A DNA stretch of 64,000 nt from Bin87 sp026710825 (GTDB lineage: Bacteria; Chloroflexota; Dehalococcoidia; Lucifugimonadales; UBA3495): positions 806,001 through 870,000 of the forward strand of contig OZ247427.1 in NCBI GenBank assembly GCA_965232815.1, given 5' to 3'. This document shows, piece by piece, positions 49,744 to 58,200 of the stretch. Numbering within the stretch: the stretch's first letter is position 1; every line of letters starts with the position of its first letter. Position numbers and translations under genes: made by a program. The notes under the pieces are model-generated. The model worked only from the letters and a program-made list of their open reading frames with translations. It was not told the DNA's origin and did not search any database.

Positions 49744-49970
49744 CGTCTCCTCCTTGCCGGCATATGCAGTTGTCGACGCGGGTCCACCAAGCGGCGCGGG
49801 CCGGGCAAGCCAAAAGAAGAGGCGCTACGGCTAGACTAGCCGTAGCGCCCAGATAGACGTGGTTATTTTTGGGAATTACACGGATGACAATCCCAACGAG
49901 GGAGAAACTCGTCGGTCTGATAGGCTGGACCTGAGACCATCAGGAACTACACCATCCGTCAGGAACGCTA

Positions 49971-50246
49971 CTAGCCGCCCTTTGTCGAGGCTGCCAGTAC
50001 TGATTCACCCAGCAGCGTCTCGCCCAACGGCGTGATCCGGAAAGTACCACCCTCACCCACAATCCACCCGTCCCGTTCCATATATTGGAGTTCCCTGGCG
50101 ACGGCCTGCTGTTCGTACCATTGATAAGTCACCCTCAGCGCGCCAACTTCCAGGACCCGTTGGTCATCGCGGTTGACGATCACGCCGCGTCGGTCACAGC
50201 CAGGTTCCATCGCCTTCTTTAGCAGCCACATCGCCCGCACGTCCAC
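49971..50246 (-). CDS. Small winged-helix-like protein
   Basis: 91 residues starting at GTG 50246, with GGAGGTG nine bases upstream. The middle (RVTYQWYEQQAVARELQYMERDGWIVGEGGTFRITPLGETLL) reads as a recognition helix followed by a wing and a hairpin, as in winged-helix regulators. The N-terminus MWLLKKAME is helical. It resembles the 95-residue protein at 54119-54406 in size and organisation but not in a strong sequence way. No neighbour tells its target. Confidence 0.55.
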   Translation of the reverse strand: MDVRAMWLLKKAMEPGCDRRGVIVNRDDQRVLEVGALRVTYQWYEQQAVARELQYMERDGWIVGEGGTFRITPLGETLLGESVLAASTKGG

Positions 50247-50672
50247 GGTCTCTACACCTCCACAATTACATCAGATCGAACGGCGGCGTACCGTACCACC
50301 GGGCGGGAACCTTCGCAACTCCGAACACCGAGGGAGCTGGTGTCCGAACTTTTGCGACCATCGAGGCAATCCTTCAGTGGTTCCTAATACCAAAACGTGT
50401 GTGCGGGATGCCCTCGACTTGCGTAGTCCCCAAGCAACACCAGCCGACGGCGTACCGTGTTGCCAATAACTATTGGCCCATACTAAATCCATCGAATTCG
50501 TGAACAGTTGGCAACCCGTTTGGCGTTTGGTCACGCCCTGCGGATGCGGTGGGTAAAGGAGCCAAAAGCCTGGAATCAAGCGTTGACCAGCTCCATTGGA
50601 CCAGCAGCAACCAACGCAATAGCCCGCTCTCCTGTTCAATTCGCCAACACGATGCTGCGGTGTCGTCATGTG
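50247..50672. other. Intergenic region, nothing identified
   Basis: About 425 bp. Frames on both strands are short and overlap. The stretch from about 50390 to 50480 has no repeat or promoter that I can support. Confidence 0.5.
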
Positions 50673-51041
50673 TCAGTACACGCCTGGTCGGGGTGAACCC
50701 GGAGGAGTCCGAAAGAACGGTATCAGCGCTGTATAACCCGTGCCGCCGCAGGACGGGCAGCGGAAAGCTTCACCGTCAGTGGCGAAAAACCAGCCGACAG
50801 TCGCCTCGTGGCAGTGGGGACACCGACCTTCCCAACGAGAATACCCATCAGGCAGGTGTCTTACGCGAGCGAGGATCAGCGGACGGACAGTATCCCGCTG
50901 CCAACCACGCGCTTTGGGTTCTGCAGGCACCGACGTACGACAACCTACACATGGGTCGTCAGGTTCCCATTCCGCAGTATCCACCGGATTGCCGCAATGA
51001 GGACATGGAAAACGCCACACGGGAACGGGTAGATCAGTCAT
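50673..51041 (-). CDS. Zinc-ribbon protein with four CxxC motifs
   Basis: 122 residues from ATG 51041, preceded by AAAGGGAGA; the open frame extending to 51305 has no similarity. Four CxxC pairs: CPHCG (residues about 14-18), CVGC (about 31-34), CPHC (about 75-78) and CPSC (about 95-98), each pair with a Gly or hydrophobic turn. Two complete zinc ribbons can be built. The C-terminal tail (FFRTPPGSPRPG) is Pro-rich. No catalytic domain is present; a role in nucleic-acid binding or as a metal-binding subunit is possible but not shown. Confidence 0.65.
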   Translation of the reverse strand: MTDLPVPVWRFPCPHCGNPVDTAEWEPDDPCVGCRTSVPAEPKARGWQRDTVRPLILARVRHLPDGYSRWEGRCPHCHEATVGWFFATDGEAFRCPSCGGTGYTALIPFFRTPPGSPRPGVY

Positions 51042-51307
51042 GCGCCGCTCTCCCTTTTGGGAGTCCTCATCCAGCGTTGCGGACCCCCGAGGGCCATGTG
51101 TCGGAATCTGCGCATTCCCCTTGGCAGCAGGTTCGCCGCGCCTGGCAGCGGCGTGCTCAAACCGCCGTCGCATCGACAGACGTCTCGTAGCATCCAGACC
51201 CAACGGAGGCCGTTGACCGCCCATCTTCGAAATTCCACATCGTCTTCGCCCGCCGGTACAACTGAGCCCGAACCCATGCAATATACGTGGGATGGTACAA
51301 CGCATCG

Positions 51308-51345
51308 CATATGACCAAGATATTTTTGTGTCGTTTTGTCATATG
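51308..51345. repeat. Spaced perfect inverted repeat CATATGAC...GTCATATG
   Basis: CATATGAC (51308-51315) and GTCATATG (51338-51345) are 22 bases apart in an AT-rich stretch just upstream of the broken GAF-kinase copy. It may be the operator or promoter region of the gene before it was broken. Confidence 0.45.
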
Positions 51346-51424
51346 AAAATTTGTACAATCCGGCGCGCCGACAGCACAGTGGTGTCCATCCACAGATCGC
51401 GGTGGGATCAAGGGGACGAGCATA

Positions 51425-51822
51425 GTCCAACCAGATCAACGGGATCGTGAGATCGAAGCGCTGGAGGAACGCCTGTCGCGGCTGAGACAAGCGAACCTGA
51501 GCATCAATGAGAGCCTGGACTTCGACGCGGCGATGCAGGGAGTTCTGGACTCGGCCCGTTCCCTCACGCGTGCGCGATACGGCGTGATGACCCCAATAGA
51601 TGACGAGGGCCAGGTGCAGGACTTCCCGTCGTCGGGGATGACCGGCGAGGAAGCGGACAGGTGTGGCTGATCCCGGAGAGGTGGCAGCTTTTCGAGTACC
51701 TGGGCAGAATCTCCGAGCCGCTGCGGATTCCAGACCTGGCGGATCAGGCCATATCAAACGTCGTGCAGTCGGCGGCTCTGCGTTTTCCTTTCAGCACGTT
51801 GCGTCGAAGCCGGCGCGAATAA
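51425..51822 (+). pseudogene. Broken copy of a GAF-domain sensor kinase N-terminus
   Basis: The first frame (51425-51670) reads REIEALEERLSRLRQANLSI, NESLDFDAAMQGVLDSARSL and YGVMTPIDDEGQVQDFPSSG and ends in TGA after MTGEEADRCG. The frame one base later continues with VWLIPERWQLFEYLGRI and SEPLRIPDLADQ until 51822. Together they match the coiled coil and GAF region of the kinase at 40903-43299 (ERLTRLSEASLRINEPLEFD, QGVLDAARSLTDACYGVMT). A one-base frameshift and loss of all kinase domains make it a pseudogene. No start codon is obvious. Confidence 0.8.
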
Positions 51823-52613
51823 TCATCACTAGGATCATACCCCAGAGGAGTGGCGACCGCCGACGTCGGTTGGCAGCGCTCTGTCGGGACCGCGAATCAA
51901 CTGCAAAAACGAACCACAAGGCGCCATTCTTTTGCGCGCCCTGATTGCTTATCTGTACGCGGTGTCGTGATCATCGTCAATCCTACACAGTGAGGCAGTC
52001 GGGTTGGGCGCTACGGACATGTCGTGAGTTCGCCATAATTTGGGTGGAGAGCAAATGGGAGTTGCGCCGGCGGAGCACTGTCCTGTTGACCTCCACGGAC
52101 ACGCCAGAGGGAAAAGCCACCAACGAGTCCGATCTACCGGCACTCGACCAGCGTTTGATTGATGCGATCGCCATTTCTTCTCTTTCGAATATGCCTCAGG
52201 GCCGATGTTTGCCAGATGGTCAGGGCAACGGTCCGCCCTATCGTCTTGAGTTATGCCATCGTTTGTGGTCGGGCCAGAGTCCGTCGCTGAGTCGGCGAAG
52301 TCGCCACCTTCAGCGGATGATCCTGAATCTTCGAATGGTCGTCTGTATTACCCCGCGCTTCGGGCGTCAGGCATCCGCGCTCGTAGTAAATCATTCATAC
52401 ATCCATACATAGCACATACGGATTGATGCTCCATTCATAGAAATAAAAGATACAGTCTCCCTCGCGGCAAACGACGGTTCAGGCCGACGCCTAGCGCATC
52501 GTGTCGGGTCGGAGTCCGTCCCCCTTTGGGACGGCAGCCCGACGAGCGAAGGAACGCGACAAGCGCATTTTGTGCGACCGGTCGGGGCAAAACGCAGTCA
52601 TTTGGGGTGACCC
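51823..52613. other. Intergenic region, no convincing gene
   Basis: About 790 bp. The longest frame (51945-52412) has no signature. An imperfect stem-loop, GTCGGG...CCCGAC enclosing GTCCGTCCC and GGGACGG, lies at 52503-52543 before the CARDB gene. The stretch 52420-52460 is AT-rich (AGAAATAAAAGATACAG). Confidence 0.5.
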
Positions 52614-53174
52614 ATGTCCGGCAAAACCACCCGTCAAGCGTCCATCATCGTCGCTATGCTGACGGTATGCGCCGCGGTTCTGTTCATGCTCTGGCTGGCA
52701 GGCACATCCTCTCAGGCTTCGCATCTTCCAGCGTCCGTCCCGGGCGTGGAGCACGATGACCTTGGAATCGAGCAACCGCCGCTGTCGAAGCAAACGAGCA
52801 GTGAGCCAGCCAGGCAAACTCCCGATCTGTCTGTGATGAGTCCGCAAGTGGGGCCAGGCTCATCCGCGCCTGGCAGTCGCGTGGAGGCGATTGTTCTGGT
52901 CCATTACGATGGCAATGAACCGGCGCCCGCCACCACCTTGAGATTTTATCGCTCTGTCAACGCGGTGATCTCGTCGTCAGACACGGAATTGGTGTCGTAC
53001 GAGGTGTCGTTCCTGCCTATGGAAATCCGTAAGGGGTATTCCTACCGGTTCACCGCTCCTGCATCTGCCGGGACCCATTACTACGGAGCATGCGTGGATG
53101 CGGTTGCACATGAATCGGCTATGGCCAACAACTGCTCCGATGCGGCCACCTTGCAAGTACTGGAGAGCGATTGA
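52614..53174 (+). CDS. Secreted protein with a CARDB-like domain
   Basis: 186 residues. An N-terminal signal or anchor segment (SIIVAMLTVCAAVLFMLWLAG, residues 10-30) is followed by a Pro/Ser-rich linker and then one CARDB/Ig-like adhesion domain: DLSVMSPQVGPGSSAPGSRV, TLRFYRSVNAVISSSDTEL, KGYSYRFTAPASAGTHYYGACVD and NNCSDAATLQV. The two cysteines (ACVD and NNCS) usually pair in this domain. It will be exported, and likely contacts polymers or other proteins. Start ATG 52614, with GGGGTG close by. Confidence 0.75.
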   Translation: MSGKTTRQASIIVAMLTVCAAVLFMLWLAGTSSQASHLPASVPGVEHDDLGIEQPPLSKQTSSEPARQTPDLSVMSPQVGPGSSAPGSRVEAIVLVHYDGNEPAPATTLRFYRSVNAVISSSDTELVSYEVSFLPMEIRKGYSYRFTAPASAGTHYYGACVDAVAHESAMANNCSDAATLQVLESD

Positions 53175-53254
53175 CAGCGGGGGACCATCGGGTAGATGGA
53201 GCCCGTCATGGCTACGGCAGATTGGGAATTGAGAGTGAGCTCCGTCGTTAGGTT

Positions 53255-53460
53255 CAGGACCAGTTGATGCGTTCTTGCTTGGCTGCGTTGCGGAACGGTC
53301 GGATTTCGGAATGATCCATCAGCAAAGCTGGCATCGGTGCTCCGTAAATGTCGTTTAGTTGGCGTTGACGCACACTGGAATATTCCCGCCTGATATTGGC
53401 AAAGAGACTTTCCATGGAGGCGTTCGATAAAGGGTTGCAGTTGAAAGGTCAGGAGTGATT
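53255..53460 (-). pseudogene. Possible transposase/integrase C-terminal remnant
   Basis: A reverse-strand frame without proper start reads NCNPLSNASMESLFANIRRE, then YSSVRQRQLNDIYGAPMPAL and HSEIRPFRNAAKQERINWS before its stop at 53255. NASMESLFANIRREY resembles the last catalytic segment of IS3-type DDE transposases (DNAPMESFFxxLKxE). The remainder does not match that family well, so identification is tentative and the fragment is certainly not a complete gene. Confidence 0.3.
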
Positions 53461-53597
53461 CGGGTGGGTCGGATCTATGACTTGGTACTCGACAAGGATG
53501 AGTTATGTTGCGCGTTATTGAGTTTGACGTTAATGGATTTCGAATGCGAACTACAGGCGGTTGACCAGCGGTTGTTGAAAGACCGAGGGGATTCCAC

Positions 53598-53924
53598 GTG
53601 CAGTGTGCAATAGCCGCCATGATCCCGCGTTGCGCGGTCATCAGTATCCTGCTGGCGGCAGGCGCAGTGGGATGTGCGCAGGAAACGCCGCGAGTCTCCG
53701 ATGCGGGCATGGGCGTTGACGACTGCCGGAGGCTCTGGCAGCACACTTTCTGGGTGGAGAGTCGATTGGAGGCGGAGCGTCCTGCGCTCGACGAATCCTT
53801 GCACGCGGCGGTGATGCAGGTGTCGGAGCAGTACGACGTGCCGCTACATATCTTCGACAGCTGTTGGGATTCACTGAAGGACGCAGGCTACTCGCCACGG
53901 GACCTTGAATCCTATGCGCGGTAA
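53598..53924 (+). CDS. Small predicted lipoprotein
   Basis: 108 residues from GTG 53598, with GAGGGG eight bases upstream; ATG seven codons on is an alternative start. Signal peptide PRCAVISILLAAGAVGC gives a lipobox (AVGC) with the modified Cys near residue 26. The mature part is about 80 residues, hydrophilic and helical, with two further cysteines (DDCRRLW, DSCWDSL) that might form a disulfide. No domain is recognised. The winged-helix gene follows about 195 bp downstream on the same strand. Confidence 0.55.
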   Translation: MQCAIAAMIPRCAVISILLAAGAVGCAQETPRVSDAGMGVDDCRRLWQHTFWVESRLEAERPALDESLHAAVMQVSEQYDVPLHIFDSCWDSLKDAGYSPRDLESYAR

Positions 53925-54118
53925 GTAAAGGCAAGCACGCGACGTGGGTTTATGTGTTTGGCATCAGGAGTATTGCGCGGTCGGCAATGAGGGCGGGGAA
54001 CGTGGCGGTGGTTGGCGCATTCATCGTCCTGCCGATAGTGAGCCTGCCGATAGTGAACCTGATCGTCGGGTGACAATCGCTGGGCGGTTTTCCCGAGCTC
54101 AGAAGAACAGGAGGACGA

Positions 54119-54406
54119 ATGTTGAATCACGATCTGTCCGACGAGGCACGGCTGGTGCTGCTCACCGTATTCCGTGCGCGAATTGCCACGGTGGACGGTA
54201 CGCATGGGGAGTTGATCGTCAACAGCCAGACGGTTAACCTCATGCACGAGGGAAACCAGGCCCAGACCATCAGAAGCGGGATGGACGAATTGCTGGCACG
54301 GGAGCTGGTGGAGTTCGATGAGGAGATGCGCTACGTGCTCACCTTTCGCGGGCACACGGCGACCATCGGACTCCTGGTGAGCGAGAGGGACTGCCCTGAA
54401 CCCTGA
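54119..54406 (+). CDS. Small winged-helix-like protein
   Basis: 95 residues with AGGAGG eight bases before ATG 54119. The pattern LSDEARLVLLTVFRARIAT, LMHEGNQAQTIRSGMDELLARELVEFDEEMRYVLTFRG fits a helix-turn-helix followed by a two-strand wing, as in small transcription factors. The family is not recognised. It precedes a damaged zinc-ribbon frame. Compare the 91-residue protein at 49971-50246. Confidence 0.6.
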   Translation: MLNHDLSDEARLVLLTVFRARIATVDGTHGELIVNSQTVNLMHEGNQAQTIRSGMDELLARELVEFDEEMRYVLTFRGHTATIGLLVSERDCPEP

Positions 54407-54422
54407 TCCCATCACCTCCGTA

Positions 54423-54698
54423 AAATTGATCGACGCATAACGTTGCCCCGACTGCGGCGTGCTGTTCGAGAAGCAGGCGGACGACGCGCTCCACGAGTGC
54501 GGTTCCTGTGGCAGCGAGTTCAACTACTCGCTCTACGAGTCCAACCTGTGTCCCGACTGCGAACGATCCGCTAGCAAGGTCGCCGACCAGACTCGTCCCG
54601 ACTGCGGTGGTCCGGTCGACGGCATCAAGGTCTACCAGTGCGACCCGTGTGACTCGCTCCATGAGCCGGGACGGCAGCCCTCAGGCTGCCGTACTTGA
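54423..54698 (+). pseudogene. Zinc-ribbon protein interrupted by an in-frame stop near its N-terminus
   Basis: The frame KLIDA is followed by TAA at 54438-54440 and then RCPDCGVLFEKQADDALHEC, GSCGSEFNYSLYESNLCPDC, ERSASKVADQTRPDCGGPVD and YQCDPCDSLH. CxxC pairs at CPDC, CGSC, CPDC and CDPC mark repeated zinc ribbons, and the first pair lies directly after the stop. A GTG at 54459 could restart translation but would lose that pair and has no binding site. The simplest reading is a nonsense mutation in a once-intact gene. Confidence 0.55.
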
Positions 54699-55288
54699 TC
54701 TGGGTTTCGAGTTTAGTGTGGCAGGCTTTCGCTCGCACGGACTGCCGGTCCGATAACGAGCAGGACAGGCATCGCCCGCGCAGAGATGCTGATGGCCAAT
54801 AATATGCATCGGCACCTGGGCCGCTTCCATTTATGGGGTGACGTGCGCGGCATTGAAGGCGAATGGACCAGGATCATTGCGAGATGATGGCGCCACTCGC
54901 CGGAAAACCGGCCGGGGTACCGATTTCGGATGCTCAATTTTCTGCGGAGTTTGAACCCATGGCCGAAGTGCGCGGTCTGCGGAAGACCGGCACCGGTTGG
55001 ATCCAGACTTGGCCTGTCCCACCGGGACCGGATTGGCATCTCCCATTCCCAGGACAACACCGCCTCTCGTGTCGCATCCGAACATCCCGGCGTCATTACC
55101 AACGGGGAGAGCGACAGCAGGCCGGGCAGGGAAGCGATCACGTCCTCGCGCTCCAAGAAGCCCCGCATGATGGTATCCGACGCGGTGAATTCCTGGTTGC
55201 AAGCGCGCGCGCTGGTCGCGGCGATCAGCGCAATTTGCGTGCTCGCATCTCTTTCCCGATCGTTCTCCTACGTTCAGCGTAGGGGTTC
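54699..55288. other. Intergenic region, no convincing gene
   Basis: About 590 bp. The plus-strand frame 54930-55292 (120 codons, CAVCGRPAP) lacks a clear ribosome binding site or family and is doubtful. A hairpin ACGGCAGCC-CTCA-GGCTGCCGT at about 54671-54692, within the end of the zinc-ribbon frame, may terminate that gene. Confidence 0.45.
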
Positions 55289-58200
55289 TTAATTCCTCCT
55301 TTCAGTGCAGATCAGACTGGACTTGGGCGACCACTCGCCCCAGCTTGCGCCCCACCGGCCTCGCACCTGAATAGTGAGGTAGCTGTCGCCGTGTACACTC
55401 ACTGTCCCGTTCATCTCGAAGTAGCCACTCGTGTCGCTCTCCCTGAAGCTGTGGCGGACCGTTCCCGCTCCGTAATCGGTATTGATGTGGGCGGCCCATT
55501 CGTCGGCGCGTCGATCGCCCGTGGGTCCGGACCAGATGACCAGGAAGTGCAGGTCACCGTCGCAGGACTCCAGCTCCAGGAAGTTGCCGCTCCGGGCGTC
55601 GGGGTGGTCGTACTGACCAGTGCTGTCCAACCAGTAGACGCCGAGCGTCCCTACGTCGAAAGCCTCCACACCCGGAGGGTTGGGCTCGGGCGCCCGCGGC
55701 GCCTGGGGAGTGCCCCTGCCGGATACCCACGCGCCGGTGCCCACCCGGTTCACCGCCGCCACCTGTAATTCGTAGTGGGTCCGATTGGTGAGGCCGGTGA
55801 TGCTGTCGTTTTCACTCAGGTCATCGTTGGAGCGGGACAGGTAGTTCCATGATGAGCTGCCTTGCTGGCGGTAACGGACCCGGTACGAGGTAACGGCTGC
55901 CCGCGGGTCTTCATCCGGCGGCACGTTCCAGCTCAGAAAGAGGCTTTGGTCCCCACTCCGTACATTCAGGTCGGCGGGCGCCAGCGGCACGGTGGCCGGG
56001 CCCTCCGGCGTGGCGGTAGCGGTGGCAGCAGGACCCTCCAACGTGCCGCGCATGGCGCGCAACTCGAAGGTGTAACCGACCCGGTTGGTCAGGTTGGCCA
56101 CCGGGTGGGACGTGGTGTCCCAGCGGCTGCCGGGCATCACCGCCCAATCGGGCTCCCACTCGGCCGCGGAGCTGAGCCGATGGCGGTACTGGTAACCCGT
56201 GATGGAATCGTCGCCGGGATGATTCCAGTTCAGGGTGACCCGACGGTCGCCGGGTGTGGCGGTGAAGTTCGCCGGCGCGGTCAGCGGGCCCCGGGGCTTG
56301 GTGGAGGCGCGCGCCGCTGGACCCGGAGTGTTGCCGCGGACCGCGCGCAACTCGATGGTGTAGAGCAGATTGTTGGTCAACCCCGAAAGCGTGCGGTCGG
56401 TGGTCGTGGCGCCGCTGCCCGACATGCGCGTCCAGTCGGGGTTCCATTGGGAATCCGATGTGTTCATGTATCGGTACTGGTACCCGGTCAAGCTCGCGTC
56501 GCTGGGATCGTCCCAACTCAGCGCGATCTCGCCGTCGCCGGCGGAGGTTGCGGACAAGTTGCCCGGCGCTGCCAGCGCACCTCTTGGAATTGACTTCACC
56601 TGACCCTCTTTGCCGGGCGTGTCCACACTATTGCGACGGTACACCGGACGCACCTGGAAGGTGTACACCATGCCGTTGGTCAAGCCGCCAACCATGTGCT
56701 CCGTGGTATCGTCGTTACTGCCCGAGACATCCTCCCAGTTCGGGTTCCAGTCAGTGTCCGCGCCGTTCCGTTTCCGGTATTCGTAATGCTGTATCGTGTC
56801 GTCTCCGGGATCGTCCCATTTCAGCTCCACCTGCTGGTCGCCCGGAACGGCGCGAAGGTTCCGGACGTCGGCAACATAGTCGACATCCTGGTCACCGAAC
56901 CCGTCCGCCTCCTTTCCGCTCGGGTCTTTGATGGGGTTGGCGCTGGGCTTGCTGTAGCTCACCGTGGCCGTCTGATCTCGGGTTACCGGGGCGGCCAGGG
57001 TCAGCGTGACCACGCTACCGGCGATCGATACCCCGGTGGGGTTGGCGCCCGCGCCGGCGTCCACCTTTACGGTGAACGCGCTGTTGGCCGGGGCGGTGGT
57101 GTTCAGATCCTCGCTGTAGTTCAGGTAGAGGCTGGAATCTTCCACCTCGGCCGACACCAGGCTGGGTTTGGTGGTATCCACCCGGTGGTCCGACAGCGCC
57201 GCTTGCGCAAGGTGTTCCAGGCTGGCGGGCACCTGTTGGTCAGCCTCAGTGTGCATGAACTTGATCGTGCCGCCATTCAGGTCCAGGGAGTTGTCGTCCC
57301 ACGAGATGCCGTCGTAATCGTTGTCTCCAGCCACCACGGTGTAGGAGAAGACCAGTGACTCGGAGTCGGAGCCGCTGTCGTAGGCGGCTTCGCGGGTGGA
57401 ATCACCCAGGTTGAATGTGAACTCCGGCGTCCCGTGGGTGGTATCCACCGTAACCGGGCCGGTGAACGTAACCGTGAACTCGATGTCGACCCCGACATCG
57501 TAGTATCCGTTGTTTGGCGTCGACGTCAACGCCATGCCGGATACCTGCAGGGTATCGTCGTCCAATATGGTGACCGTAATCCGACAATCGCCATTGGGCA
57601 ACAGGTGTTCGTCCGGGCAGGCCGTGAAGAAGACCGACCAGGACTCATTCTGCATGTAGATGTAGAACTGCTCACTGCCCTCGTAGACGGTGTCCTCGGT
57701 CGTTTGCACGGTCAACGGTTTGTCAGCCACGTAGGCGTCGCCCGAGGAGACAAAGTCGCTCATGTACACATAAACGATGCCAGGCAAAACCGGAACGTAA
57801 TCGGCTTCTGTCGCCGTATCAGGCTCGGAATCCAGCTCAACGGCATCAGAATACTTACCCCTCGGCTCCGCCACGCCCGTGCCCGTGATGAACGACACCA
57901 GCACGTCCACGCTGTCTCCCTCCTCGACGATGTACGAGTAGTGCTTGGGGGCCAACGTGTAAAGGTCTCCAGTAACGGGCATCTTCATAAACACCGTCGC
58001 AGACCGGTTCGCCCCCACCGCCGGAGCGTGGTCGTCGTGCCACGCCACAGTTGCCGTCAGGTTTCCCGATGTATGGCCAACGTAGCTGCTGCGAAGGTAT
58101 TTCGTCGCCGTGGTCTGGCTTGCCGGGATGGTGATGGTCTGCGGCTGGTGCGGGAACACATCCAGGTATTCCACGTCCTGCGCGATCTCCAGCTCCACGG

